A stretch of DNA of 64,000 nt from Chloroflexota bacterium (GCA_024277135.1 JAJRVV010000102.1:1-64000), one strand, 5' to 3'; numbered from the stretch's first letter, positions 44,101 to 53,125 are shown. Notes: generated from the letters alone by a model not told the origin. Numbers and translations are program-made.

Positions 44101-47100
44101 AACTTCAGCGGTGTTGGTCAGCGCCGTCCCCGGCGCGGTCGAATTATTGATCCCTAACTGCACATCCAACGCAGCGCCGGCGCCGGCGTCCAATGCGCCC
44201 ACATCCCACACCACAAAACCCGTCCCGGAAATGACGGGCACAGCTTGCACCGGCCCGGTATCCGTTTGCAGCCAGGCGTCCTGGAATGTGGTACCCATGG
44301 GCAGGGTGTCCGTCACCCAAACCGGGGCCGCCACCGGGATGTTGCCGCTGTTGGCCACACTGATGTTGTAATTGATCACGCCGCCTGGAACCAGATCGCC
44401 GCCATTCCATTGCTTTTTCACGTCGAGGTTGAGACGAGGAACGCCTGCATTCAACACCAGGGTCGTTTGGTTATCGCCGGCGTCCAGATCGTTGCTGGAT
44501 GTGATGACGGCCGTATTCGTGATCGGCGTTCCCGGAGTGATGACCGGAGACAGCGTCACCTGCACAAAAATCGTCCAACACGTACCCGCATCCACCGTGG
44601 GTCGGGTCACGACCAATTGGTTCGGCCCGCTGGACAGTTCCGACCAGCCAGGGATATTGGCCCACCAAGCAACCAGCGTTGTTTCGGCGGGCAGCGTATC
44701 GGTCAACGTCACCGGCGCGCTGCCTGTGGCTCCGTAGTTGCAGGCATCCACCGTGTACACAAAATCGTACCCAGGCGCCGGGTCTGGCGTCCACGACCCT
44801 TTGGTCACGTAAACATGGGTGTCGTTGGCGATGGTCATGGTCGTCCAATCTACTGTATTGTCCCCAGGATTGGGGTCTACTTCATTGGAACTGATGACGG
44901 CCGTATTCGTCAACACCGTCCCCGGCGCTACCCCGGCCGACACATCCACAAACACGTCAAAGAACCCATTCTCGCCCGGTGAAAGCGAACCCATATCCCA
45001 AGAAACCACATTGCCAGCCACCGTTGATGGTACGCCGGTTGTGTCAGTGATATATGTCATATCGGCCGGTAAAACATCGGTGATGAGGACATTATTGGCA
45101 ATAGCGCCACCGTTATTTGCATACGTCACATTGTAGCTGTAACCGCCGCCAGCCGTGGGCTGACCCGCGCTGGTTTTACCCACCACCAAATCAGGGGCCG
45201 CTTCCACAAAGACATTGTAAACGATGTCCCCATCCGGCTCGAAGTAAGCGACGCCTACCTCCTGGCCGGGCTTTATGTCCCACTCTGTGAATGGATCCCA
45301 ACTGCAATTGTAGGCAGCGACGCCATCCGGCAAAACCGTACCCGTCCGGGACGGAGCGCCGCCAGGCGACCCCCATGCCTGACATTCGATATTCAACAGC
45401 GATGGCATCCACCAGGGGGCAGAGATAGCGCCGCTGATGCTGTCTGTGGCTGAATCCACCGCGCCGCTGATTGCGCCGATTTGAACGGCAGCCGTCTGGC
45501 CGGTATCCAGCCGGGCAAACACCCAATCACCAGACTGAATATCGGGTCGAATGCCGAAATCCCAACCCGGCCAATCGGTGCTAAAGCCAGTATCGCCGCC
45601 CCACCAGGGCACAGGTCCGGTGGTGAGTACGGCCGTCGCCTTAATCGTCACCGAACTGCTATCCGTCACCGTAATCCAGACCGTATGCCCCGGCTCGTAC
45701 CGCCCCTCAACCCAATCATGTCCGTAATTCACGCCCAACAAAAAGTCGAGCGCCCGGTATGGTTTATGGAATGTCACGGCGGCCGCGTTAATCACAGTCT
45801 GGTAGCGCACCTCGCCATCGCCGCCCGGCGGAATGTCGGTGAAATTAGCCAGAAAATTACCGGCGCTATCTGTGGTGGTGTTGACAATCTCGCCGCTGTT
45901 CGCTAATTCAACCGCCACCGGCTCCGCATTTAAATTATCAATCCGGCCCCAAACCTGGTCAGTCGTGGAACTGGCCGTCGCCGTAAAGGGCGTGGGAATG
46001 GTAATAATCACCGGCTGAATCCCGGCCCCGGCCGTCACCGTCACCACATCCCCCGGCAGGAAGGGCTGCGGGAATGTCCAATCAAAATAGCCGGAGAACG
46101 GGAATACCGTTTGTGTGTATGCGGTGGTGATGGACACCGGATCAATCGTTGTATCGCCATAAATATGACCGCTGTCCACATCAATATCCACCCAATTTAT
46201 CTCCAACCCAGAAGTGGCTACATCTACAAACACATTATCCGACAGATCGATATCCGCCCCGCCGGTAATTTCCACGGTGTTGGTAAAGGTCTGGAAAGGC
46301 AAGCCGATCAGACCGGGATCTAAATCCACATCAAAACGCGCGTAAGCGAAATCCCCCGGCGCCAAATTGGGGAAATTCCAACTGACGATATTGCCTGAAG
46401 AGAAGAATCCAGGCGGCGTGATACTGCCCCAAACCGGCTCAAATTCTTGAAAACCGGTGGCGGTAGTCGAGATCGGCAGCGTATCCGTCACCAGTACGTT
46501 TGTGCTTGAAACAGTTCCTATGTTTTTGACGGCGATCTCATACCGCAGTTGGCTGTTGCCCATCCACTGACCTTGCTTGGTAACTTTCAAATTAGGGCCG
46601 GGTGGATTGAGCCACAGGGAAACACAGGCCGTATTGTCAACAGGGGTCACATCCGTCGCCAGATTGGCAATGTCTATGCAATTGGTAACTGGCACGGTCA
46701 AGCTGGCAGTGTTGGTGATGTTCATGTCTATATGGAACCAGGCGGCTTCGCCCGGCTGCAGCACGCCCAAATTCCAAACCAACTGGTTGCCCAGGACGGC
46801 TGGCGGCGGGAATGGGTCGTTTTGCTGCGGCTGGCCGCCGCCCCAAAACGCGCCGGCATAACTCAGTTCGGGCGGGAGGGTGTCGGTAATGATGACGGGC
46901 ACGGCCGTATTGCCATTGTTGGCGTAATTGACAAAGTAGTTGATCCAACCGCCGGGGACAGGCACGGCCGTATGCGCCGATTTATTGATCCACACGTCTT
47001 CACGCGGTGGCGAGACGACGGCCGTGCTATCCTCAAATAAATTATTGCTGAGATCAACGTCCCCCGGCGCGTCAATTTCCACTCGATTCACCAGCGCCGT

Positions 47101-47982
47101 CCCCACCGCCGCCGCCGGGTCCGCCAGCAGCCGCAAACGAAGCTGACCATTCATTTGCCCCGGCAGCCCGGCCGGCGCATAAAACACAACTTCATTCGTC
47201 GTCGTCATCACCATCGTCCACAGCCCCGGCCAATCCATCGCCTGCCAGCTAACCAGCGTGGTGGAGAGCGGCAAGGTATCGGTCAACACTGCCGGGCCAG
47301 AAGCGGCGCCGCCCATATTGCTGTAGTTGATGTCGTACACAACCGTTTGACTTGGCGTCGGATCTGCCGGCATCGGCCCCTTATTTACCTGCAAATCAAC
47401 CACGTCAAAATTAACCGGCGCATTGCCCGTACAAACCGAATTGTTCAGGAGATCAGTATCGCCCGGCGTGGTGGAACTGATTCCTGCGCAATTTATGTCT
47501 AGTTGTGACGAGGGGAAACCGGGATCAATGTTAAGCGCCACATAAAAGGTTTCATTCGTGTTCGTCAGCAAAACGCCCAACGTCCAGGTCACAATGTTGC
47601 CCGGCCCTACTACAGGCGATATCCCTAACGAATCATAGGCATAGGTGGTAGACAAGGGCAGGGTATCCGTGAGAATGACGTTGTCGGCCTGCGCTCCGCC
47701 CTGGTTCCCATAATTTATTTGGTAGATGTACACACCGCCGGGAACGGCCGCGCCTGACGTCCCCATCTTTTGCACGTAGATGTCGTGGGCGGCAGCCACG
47801 CGGGCGGCCACGCTCCCGGCGCCTGCTTCGGCCAGAGGTAGAGAGACGGGTTCCGGCTGCCACGTTTCCAATGCTGACAGGGAAACAGCTTCGGCAGACG
47901 GTACGGAGAAGGCTGTCACCAGGAACAATAAACCAGACAGCGCACCAATGATAACCAAGATTAACAACAATGAACGACGCAT
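41104..47982 (-). CDS. Giant secreted DUF11-repeat surface protein (2292 residues)
   Basis: A signal peptide (about 1-33, MRRSLLLILVIIGALSGLLF then a Ser-Ala-Glu-Ala end) leads into about ten DUF11-type repeats, recognisable by a TDTLP core (VILTDTLPLSTTY, VWVTDTLPMGTTF and so on). A different beta-rich block of about 380 residues interrupts them after the fourth. Two IPT/TIG domains (near 1690-1870), a CARDB-like domain (near 1930-2010) and a PPC-type domain (near 2130-2230) follow. The protein ends AYTVYLPVVLRQ. DUF11, TIG, CARDB and PPC are extracellular beta modules, so it should be a stalk or adhesin on the cell surface or sheath. The last twelve residues resemble tails that I recall on other Chloroflexota exoproteins and may be a sorting signal. 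GGAGGG 5 nt before the ATG is a strong ribosome binding site. Confidence 0.88.
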   Translation of the reverse strand: MRRSLLLILVIIGALSGLLFLVTAFSVPSAEAVSLSALETWQPEPVSLPLAEAGAGSVAARVAAAHDIYVQKMGTSGAAVPGGVYIYQINYGNQGGAQADNVILTDTLPLSTTYAYDSLGISPVVGPGNIVTWTLGVLLTNTNETFYVALNIDPGFPSSQLDINCAGISSTTPGDTDLLNNSVCTGNAPVNFDVVDLQVNKGPMPADPTPSQTVVYDINYSNMGGAASGPAVLTDTLPLSTTLVSWQAMDWPGLWTMVMTTTNEVVFYAPAGLPGQMNGQLRLRLLADPAAAVGTALVNRVEIDAPGDVDLSNNLFEDSTAVVSPPREDVWINKSAHTAVPVPGGWINYFVNYANNGNTAVPVIITDTLPPELSYAGAFWGGGQPQQNDPFPPPAVLGNQLVWNLGVLQPGEAAWFHIDMNITNTASLTVPVTNCIDIANLATDVTPVDNTACVSLWLNPPGPNLKVTKQGQWMGNSQLRYEIAVKNIGTVSSTNVLVTDTLPISTTATGFQEFEPVWGSITPPGFFSSGNIVSWNFPNLAPGDFAYARFDVDLDPGLIGLPFQTFTNTVEITGGADIDLSDNVFVDVATSGLEINWVDIDVDSGHIYGDTTIDPVSITTAYTQTVFPFSGYFDWTFPQPFLPGDVVTVTAGAGIQPVIITIPTPFTATASSTTDQVWGRIDNLNAEPVAVELANSGEIVNTTTDSAGNFLANFTDIPPGGDGEVRYQTVINAAAVTFHKPYRALDFLLGVNYGHDWVEGRYEPGHTVWITVTDSSSVTIKATAVLTTGPVPWWGGDTGFSTDWPGWDFGIRPDIQSGDWVFARLDTGQTAAVQIGAISGAVDSATDSISGAISAPWWMPSLLNIECQAWGSPGGAPSRTGTVLPDGVAAYNCSWDPFTEWDIKPGQEVGVAYFEPDGDIVYNVFVEAAPDLVVGKTSAGQPTAGGGYSYNVTYANNGGAIANNVLITDVLPADMTYITDTTGVPSTVAGNVVSWDMGSLSPGENGFFDVFVDVSAGVAPGTVLTNTAVISSNEVDPNPGDNTVDWTTMTIANDTHVYVTKGSWTPDPAPGYDFVYTVDACNYGATGSAPVTLTDTLPAETTLVAWWANIPGWSELSSGPNQLVVTRPTVDAGTCWTIFVQVTLSPVITPGTPITNTAVITSSNDLDAGDNQTTLVLNAGVPRLNLDVKKQWNGGDLVPGGVINYNISVANSGNIPVAAPVWVTDTLPMGTTFQDAWLQTDTGPVQAVPVISGTGFVVWDVGALDAGAGAALDVQLGINNSTAPGTALTNTAEVVPLTGEVTYDDNVAVWVEQVYPPGPNLRVRKEGGWVDNGPGTRAVWYNVFVENVGDAPVNNVVVTDTYPASMVLLGGVNSDWPFFWSWADLAASNQLTVTFDALYPGEAARFDFTAEVPGSGPLAAGLVFDNYVRVMRPSGDPTPLDNLDSFILGTGPDLAVSKEFVAGIPLPGELITFNVHWSNREGGNEWWWGTMGDVWITDTLPDDLEFVSAIWPSCGNCPIVPDTVQGNQLGFRLVPIGAGAFDEILITALVSDTARSGSILVNQVVITSTNPISDADPFRQDNAAFSEFQVQYPSGVADMSVQKIAAPDPVQVGQMLVYTLTVTNNGPDAATGVILYDALPFSVLPNALFGAQNCNLTNAGDLICNLGGMIAGESITITLWVTPTVVRDIVNYAVVDANEIDINPQNDISGVQTTVTDQAQVFLVAILPDSGTNDQSTSVTVLGANFQNGAVLSLGGTLLQSITFISPKQLQAIVPSGMTSGIYDLEVVNPDGASDMLLNAFVVVEPTPPVLFDSWPPLGPNDVPVTLDIYGVNFAPGISVTLETGGFLGRSFGAAAPTVIPLQGIALLSPYHLRAIVPINTPPGVYTLTVVNPNQTSAQLPMAYESVDAASLDDLYAQTLDFWAQPPTIRAGAAVTPLIGLRVHRASGQTPLANVKVAFWDGDPQAGGAFIGLGSVPLIDPGDKGSTLPVPWQPAAPGVYTLYAVIDSGDSVVETNEMNNVVTRTVTVLPSLPDTTPPSVISFTVNGGAQTTNDRQVALNISAVDSALRSLQPASDVIGVIYVEFEFVQSIKDWVPVQVSDWLPYAQASVDYLWQLRPSPGAHYIKAWVADGAGNVSPTPGSQLINYMPDQAEIVEGQVYIYRVRLNAGDGLRVRLTSLAGDADLYVWNPDSTSAGSSYNDSLASTVDEVSFTAAMDGVYQIEVEGFATLSLYTLEVIPTVSTTTPLLIARPSGRARGQPMLVPGEDPTDDVGLPSAEPGAYTVYLPVVLRQ

Positions 47983-48124
47983 GATGACCCTCCAACTATA
48001 GACAGAACAGGATGACCACTACCGGCCATGCTACCTCTTTTGCTGACAAATTATTCCGACATCTATAAAGGTAGCATAGTTACAACCCAAAAATCAACCG
48101 CTAAGAACGTGAAGTTTTTTGGCT

Positions 48125-50914
48125 CTAATGACTTTTAGCCTCTGCTTTTCGATGGGTTCGTCTCCTGTGCTCCCAGCCGATAAACATCGCCAAAATCGCC
48201 CACGCGATCACGCTGATCGCACGGCCGTACCCAAAACCAGGTGACACAAACGAGAAGGTTATCTCATGCTCACCTGATTCAAGAATGATAGCACGAAACA
48301 ACCCATCTGCTTGATAAACAGGCGACAACTTGCCATCAATGGCGGCCTGCCAACCGGGATAAAAAGCATCGGTGAGCAGCAGCACGGCCGTTCCCTCCGT
48401 CTCCGCTCGTATCACCACTTTTTCCGGGGAATAGGCCATGATTTGCGCACTGCCAGCCACCGGCTCGCCGGACGGTTCGATGCCCTGGCCCTGCAAGACG
48501 GCCGTGCGCCGGGGGTCGAAGTTGGGCCGCCGCATCTCCGCCAGAACCCGGTCGCCGTCCGGCTGCCACGACCAATCCGACAGCAAAAAAACGCGGGGCA
48601 ACACATCCAGGTTTTCGTAAATTTTGACATCGCCGGAATGGATGAGCCGGTACTGTCCCAGCACCAACGGCTGAAACGTATCATCTTCCGTATTCACCAA
48701 CGTAACGCCCTGCACCATGACCGCCTGCCCCTCAGCCGGATGCAGCGCCATTTGTTGGATTTTAACGGGGCGGGGATCAATGAAAACGCGGATCAAACCA
48801 TTTTCCATCAGCGTCGGTTCGGCCAACAGCCGCCGCCCATCTTCAAGCAAAATTTCCACATACCCCGGCGCGCCATCCGCCACCAGCCAGACGCGATTGG
48901 CGGCGAACGGGGGCATATACCCCACGCTTACCGGCCGCGTCAGCGTCACCGGATGCTGCAAATCGAAGAACACCCCATCCTGCCACACATCTCCTACCTT
49001 GTCAGTGATAAGATAGCGAGCGTTAAACAAGTCCAACCACTTCGCCGCCGGAACCCTCTCCAGATTTTCCCGCAAACGGCCGTCCGTCGTCTCCTTCCCC
49101 TCCCCCAACAACAACGACATGAGGCGGCTGTAATCTCGCAGCGGCAAAATGCCGCCGTCAAATCCATCCACCGCCGTCAGGCCAAACGCCATTGACAAAT
49201 TGGGAGCGATGATTTCCTTTTGCTTGATGGCGATGGTGTAATCATACTGCGCCGCTGCGTCCAACACGTCGGCGTAAATGGTATCAATTTCTGCCTGGTC
49301 GCCGGGGTCAAAAAAGATGTCGGACAGGCTCAAAAAGCGATCTGGCGGCGTATTTGTTTGGGCTTGTAGCCGGGCGATAGACGGCCGTACATCAAAATAC
49401 GCTTCCGGGGTGGCGAGTTGGTTGTAAGGCAGCGGTCGGGAAGCCAGGAAAAGCGAAATCAGGGAGAGGAGGATGAGCGGGGAGCGGGGAGCGGAGAGCG
49501 GAGAGCGGAGAATCGCCAGGGCCAGGATGAGTTCAACAATCCAAGCGACGGCCGTTGCCGCCGAGGGATAAGCCGCCGGAGATTCGGGGGCAACCGGCAA
49601 AAAACGAGACAGCGGCACGCTGACCACGCTCCACCCCATCAAAAACAGCAGAAATAACGCGCTTCCCCAAAACCACCCCGGCGAATAAATTCGCGGCAAC
49701 CGCTGCCAAACCAACCTGCGTCGGCTGCGGTCAGTCGGCGCAGGCCGACTTGGCAAATGTAGCCGCAGTTTCAACTGCCGCTGCCGCACCCCATCCAGCC
49801 CCACCCCGGCCAGCAGCGCCATGCCCAACGCATACCACACCAGCCAGCGCGCCGGAACCCGAAACAGGTCAAAGCCGGGCAAATGGGCCAGCAGCCAATA
49901 AACCGGAGTGAACCGGCCCAGAGCCAGGAGCAGGCCGACGGCCGTCACGCCCAGCAACGGCCGTACCATCCGATTCCGCCGCCACTGCCCCGCGCCGATA
50001 AACGCCAACAGCACGGCCGTCAGCGGCACAAACGCCACATACTCCGAAAACAAAGATTGACCCACACCCGGCAGCAGCGCCCGCCCTAGTAGCAGCGGAT
50101 GCAGCGAAAAGGAGACCACCTCATTCAGCGCCAACCCACCCTGGCGGCTGGAAACCTGCGTCAACTCCCATGTCGGCAGCAGTTGCACGGCCGTCAACCC
50201 CAACGCCAGCGCCCCGCCAGCCAACAACGCCCACACACACCGCCCCAATTTACAATTCACAATTGACAATTCACAATTCACAATTAAAAATACGCCCACC
50301 CCCACCCCGGTAATAAACGCCGTCTGCGTATGCCCCGCCAAAAGCTGCAAAGCAAACAACACTCCCACCCCCGCCATCCGCTTCCCGCGCCCCGTGTTCC
50401 ACTCCCTAGCCCCCAAAACCAGCAAGAACCAGGGCAGCCACGCCATCCCTTGCAGTTGGTTGACATGCTCCACCTGCGCCGTCACGTAACCGCCCAGGGC
50501 AAACAGCGCCGCCGCCAGCCACGCCGCCTCCCGGCTTAGCCCCAGGACGCGCCGCCCGGCCAGATACGTCCCGGTGGCGGCAATCGCCAGATGCAGTAAG
50601 ATGCTGGCGCTGACGGCATACGGCGGGGGCAGCAGCCGCCAGAGCGGCCAATTGAGCGGGTAAAAAAAACCAACCTGGCTGTTGGCTAAAAAGGGCGCGC
50701 CCATGAACAGATTGGGGTTCCACAAGGGGATACGGCCGCTCCGCAACGCATCCGCCGCCGCCTGCCAGTAGGGGTAAAAATAGAGAAAGGTGTCTCCCCG
50801 CGCCAAAATCAGATTGGTGAAGGCCATTTTGTGGAAGAAGAGCAGGATGGTTCCAACCAAGGCCAGAATGGGCAAAAAACGAAAAACGAAAAACGAAAAA
50901 CGTGAAGATTTCAT
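48125..50914 (-). CDS. YfhO-family polytopic membrane protein (GT-C-like)
   Basis: A 929-residue protein with an N-terminal GT-C-type membrane domain: TM1, then the acidic loop LILARGDTFLYFYPYWQAA with the conserved aspartate, NPNLFMGAPFLAN and about eleven further TM segments to about residue 480. An extracytoplasmic beta-rich domain (about 490-890) and a last TM (about 898-918) follow. YfhO proteins add sugars to lipid or teichoic-acid-like acceptors from polyprenyl carriers. Three heptanucleotide repeats lie inside the gene: at the start codon region (50874-50901), in frame at 50246-50287 (LIVNCELSIVNCKLG) and at 49475-49509 (RSPLSAPRSP). Its start overlaps the GT39 gene by 4 nt. Confidence 0.85.
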   Translation of the reverse strand: MKSSRFSFFVFRFLPILALVGTILLFFHKMAFTNLILARGDTFLYFYPYWQAAADALRSGRIPLWNPNLFMGAPFLANSQVGFFYPLNWPLWRLLPPPYAVSASILLHLAIAATGTYLAGRRVLGLSREAAWLAAALFALGGYVTAQVEHVNQLQGMAWLPWFLLVLGAREWNTGRGKRMAGVGVLFALQLLAGHTQTAFITGVGVGVFLIVNCELSIVNCKLGRCVWALLAGGALALGLTAVQLLPTWELTQVSSRQGGLALNEVVSFSLHPLLLGRALLPGVGQSLFSEYVAFVPLTAVLLAFIGAGQWRRNRMVRPLLGVTAVGLLLALGRFTPVYWLLAHLPGFDLFRVPARWLVWYALGMALLAGVGLDGVRQRQLKLRLHLPSRPAPTDRSRRRLVWQRLPRIYSPGWFWGSALFLLFLMGWSVVSVPLSRFLPVAPESPAAYPSAATAVAWIVELILALAILRSPLSAPRSPLILLSLISLFLASRPLPYNQLATPEAYFDVRPSIARLQAQTNTPPDRFLSLSDIFFDPGDQAEIDTIYADVLDAAAQYDYTIAIKQKEIIAPNLSMAFGLTAVDGFDGGILPLRDYSRLMSLLLGEGKETTDGRLRENLERVPAAKWLDLFNARYLITDKVGDVWQDGVFFDLQHPVTLTRPVSVGYMPPFAANRVWLVADGAPGYVEILLEDGRRLLAEPTLMENGLIRVFIDPRPVKIQQMALHPAEGQAVMVQGVTLVNTEDDTFQPLVLGQYRLIHSGDVKIYENLDVLPRVFLLSDWSWQPDGDRVLAEMRRPNFDPRRTAVLQGQGIEPSGEPVAGSAQIMAYSPEKVVIRAETEGTAVLLLTDAFYPGWQAAIDGKLSPVYQADGLFRAIILESGEHEITFSFVSPGFGYGRAISVIAWAILAMFIGWEHRRRTHRKAEAKSH
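49475..49509. repeat. GAGCGGG/GAGCGGA heptanucleotide repeat inside the YfhO gene
   Basis: Five units: GAGCGGG twice and GAGCGGA three times. It is translated in frame as Ser-Pro-Leu/Arg-rich residues between TM segments. Confidence 0.8.
50246..50287. repeat. CAATTCA heptanucleotide repeat inserted in frame in the YfhO gene
   Basis: Six units: CAATTTA, CAATTCA, CAATTGA, CAATTCA, CAATTCA, CAATTAA, exactly 42 nt, so the frame is kept and 14 residues are added beside a TM segment. Confidence 0.85.
50874..50901. repeat. GAAAAAC heptanucleotide repeat at the YfhO gene start
   Basis: AAAAAAC followed by GAAAAAC three times. On the minus strand it encodes the repeated Phe/Arg/Val residues just after the start (FSFFVFRF). 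Confidence 0.75.
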
Positions 50915-52329
50915 CGGGAAATTCGGTACAGAGACATGCCGGGCGTTTGTTGGGTCTGAAAAACTATGTTTAATTGGAAACCAGCCGCCTGCACTTCTGG
51001 CAGAATGGACTGGCCCTCCGGCTCGTTGGGCAAAACCAGGTAGCGGTCGCCTCCTTTACCGGCAAAGACGGTCAAATCCGTCACCAAGCTATCGGCGTCG
51101 GGGAACCAGTTGACGAACACCTTTTTATCAAACAGATGATACCGCCATTGCCAGCTAAACCAATGATCATACAACACTGTGCCATAGGGCGCATCGGCCA
51201 AAAATCGGGCCACTTCCGCCGCGCCGCCATCTGCGCCGGGGTAACTGCCGAACGAGTAACGGCCGTCCCGCGCCGCCGCCGCCATCGGTAACTGCGCCGC
51301 GATCACGCCTGCCAAAACCAGCCATCCCCAAAACTGGTTCAAGGGCAATCCATCACGCGCCACTTTCAACGCGCGACCGGCCACAATCGCCGCCAGCGGC
51401 AGCGGCAGCAGCAGATACCGACCCCACACCGGCACAGCCAGCAACCAATGGAGCAAGAAATAGCCGCCTACAAATCCGATCAGCAACCGCTCTTTTTGGC
51501 CCATGCGCTTGATCAGAACCAATCCAAACGCCGCCAGCCCGCCGATGACCAGCGCCCCTTGCCGCCACAAGGCCAGCCAATCCGCCAGCCGGGGGCGCAA
51601 TTCCCACACCCCAACCAAGCGGATGCCGCCGTAGTTGCTGACCTGAGTCTGCCACAGCGTAAACGCGCCGGTTCGCGCCATTTCCCAGAGGAATACGGCC
51701 GTCGCCACCGGCGCTACGCCCGCCAGCCACCGCCCCCATTCCCGCCGCCAACCCTGCCCCGCGCCCAACGACAGCAGCAGGGGCAAAAACAAGACCGCCT
51801 GGTATTTCGTCGCCAACGCCAGCCCAAACAACAACCCGCTGGTAAACGGCCGTCTCCCCATCACCGCCGCCAGCGCCGCCACTAACAACGTCGTCAACAG
51901 AGGATCGGTGAATGCGGTGGGACTGAATTGGATGGCTAATGGGGAAAATGCCAGGAGGACGGCCGTGAGCACGGCCGTCACCCCATCGCCAAACAAGCGC
52001 CACGCCAGCAGCGCCGCCAACGGTATGAGCAAAATCGAGGCGATAAAGTCAGGCAGTCGCGCCGCCCATTCCACCGGGCCAAACAACGGGTAAAAAACAG
52101 CTTGCGCGTAAAACAAGAGCGGCGGTTTATCCACCGGCTGCAATCTCAACAACGGGTCTTGCCAGACGGCAATCGTGCGGGCGAAACTGGCGAACAACGC
52201 CTCATCCGCCTGAAACCCATTGGCAAACAACCCCGGAAACCGCCAAAACGCCGCCGCCGCCGTCACTGACAAAATAGCTGCCCGCTGCCCGCTGCCCGCC
52301 GCCTGCTGTTTTTGCAAATTAGTCCACAA
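50911..52329 (-). CDS. GT39-family membrane glycosyltransferase (PMT/ArnT-like)
   Basis: A 472-residue protein with about eleven TM segments. The first extracytoplasmic loop has FQADEALFASFARTI, where the Asp-Glu pair is the catalytic site of GT-C mannosyl- and arabinosyl-transferases of the PMT_2 type, and PVDKPPLLFYAQAVFY is the second family motif. It should transfer a sugar from a polyprenyl-phosphate donor to an acceptor outside the membrane. The upstream DPM1-like gene overlaps it by 11 nt and can supply that donor. The first residues (QAAGSGQRAA) come from a heptanucleotide repeat, so the native start may be later. Confidence 0.85.
   Translation of the reverse strand: MWTNLQKQQAAGSGQRAAILSVTAAAAFWRFPGLFANGFQADEALFASFARTIAVWQDPLLRLQPVDKPPLLFYAQAVFYPLFGPVEWAARLPDFIASILLIPLAALLAWRLFGDGVTAVLTAVLLAFSPLAIQFSPTAFTDPLLTTLLVAALAAVMGRRPFTSGLLFGLALATKYQAVLFLPLLLSLGAGQGWRREWGRWLAGVAPVATAVFLWEMARTGAFTLWQTQVSNYGGIRLVGVWELRPRLADWLALWRQGALVIGGLAAFGLVLIKRMGQKERLLIGFVGGYFLLHWLLAVPVWGRYLLLPLPLAAIVAGRALKVARDGLPLNQFWGWLVLAGVIAAQLPMAAAARDGRYSFGSYPGADGGAAEVARFLADAPYGTVLYDHWFSWQWRYHLFDKKVFVNWFPDADSLVTDLTVFAGKGGDRYLVLPNEPEGQSILPEVQAAGFQLNIVFQTQQTPGMSLYRISR
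52277..52304. repeat. GCTGCCC heptanucleotide repeat at the GT39 gene start
   Basis: GCTGCCC three times and GCCGCCT. It is translated as QAAGSGQRAA at the N-terminus of the GT39 protein. Confidence 0.75.
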
Positions 52330-53008
52330 AACGATACTTCAGCAAGTAATACAGCGCCTTCGGCCCTTCTACCCAGGGGTTAAGTTTTTTGCCTTCGTCG
52401 AACTCACGGCCGTTGTATGAAATCGGCACCTCATAAATCCGGTGTCCCCGTTTCAACACCTTCGACGTAATCTCCGGCTCAAACTCGAACCCTTTGGCGC
52501 GGATGGGGATGTCCCGCACCACATCCGCCCGGAACACCTTGTAGCAGGTTTCCATATCCGACAAAATCGTGTTGTAAACGATATTGGTGACCAACGTCAG
52601 CAGCTTGTTGCCCACCATGTGCCAGAAAAACATCGTTTTTGTTGGGCCGCCCCGGAACCGGGAACCATACACAACGGCCGCTATCCCTTCTTCAATCGGG
52701 CGAATCAGCGCCGGGTAATCACGCGGGTCATATTCCAAATCCGCGTCCTGAATCAGAAAAATATCGCCGGTGGCTTTGCTGAACCCGGTGACGAGGGCCG
52801 CCCCCTTGCCCTGGTTTGTCTCCTGCAAATGCACTTGGATGATGTCCGACAGCGCCGCCATCTCATCATACAAATCCCGCGTGCCATCCGTCGAGCCATC
52901 ATCAACGATGATGATCTCATGCGCCAGCTCAACGGCCAACACGCTCCGCACACATTCAAGCAGGGTTTCTCGCTCGTTATAAACTGGAATAATGACTGAA
53001 AGTTTCAA
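52319..53008 (-). CDS. Polyprenyl-phosphate sugar transferase, DPM1-like GT2
   Basis: A 229-residue soluble GT-A enzyme: VIIPVYNERETL at 5-16, IIIVDDGSTDGT (D36, D37), NQGKGAAL at 65-72 and the DxD motif FLIQDADLEYDP (D88, D90). The C-terminus VPISYNGREFDEGKKLNPWV and the absence of a TM anchor fit dolichyl- or undecaprenyl-phosphate mannose/glucose synthases. It would load the lipid carrier with a sugar for the GT39 and possibly YfhO proteins encoded downstream in the same operon. The exact sugar is not readable. Confidence 0.88.
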   Translation of the reverse strand: MKLSVIIPVYNERETLLECVRSVLAVELAHEIIIVDDGSTDGTRDLYDEMAALSDIIQVHLQETNQGKGAALVTGFSKATGDIFLIQDADLEYDPRDYPALIRPIEEGIAAVVYGSRFRGGPTKTMFFWHMVGNKLLTLVTNIVYNTILSDMETCYKVFRADVVRDIPIRAKGFEFEPEITSKVLKRGHRIYEVPISYNGREFDEGKKLNPWVEGPKALYYLLKYRFVD

Positions 53009-53113
53009 CTGTGCCTTCCTTTTACCAAGTTTCTCCCAGGATTATACAACCGGCGGGAGACGGTTCCAATGTTAACCATGCCTGAATGACCTACCCCTGG
53101 CGGACGGTTACGT

Positions 53114-53125
53114 TATAATCCGCCT
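53114..53125 (+). promoter_or_regulatory. TATAAT -10 element placing the start codon at +1
   Basis: TATAAT at 53114-53119 lies only 6 nt before the ATG at 53126. Transcription would start at or next to the start codon, so the HAD gene mRNA may be leaderless. No ribosome binding site is visible and the -35 region is poor. Confidence 0.5.

Noticed and set aside
41104..47982. Non-ribosomal or polyketide megasynthase suggested by gene size
   Set aside because: A signal peptide and repeated DUF11, TIG, CARDB and PPC beta modules show a secreted structural protein.
48311..49195. Long plus-strand open frame of 294 codons opposite the YfhO gene
   Set aside because: Antisense shadow; composition rich in Arg, His and Gln with no motif, and the minus-strand gene is well supported.
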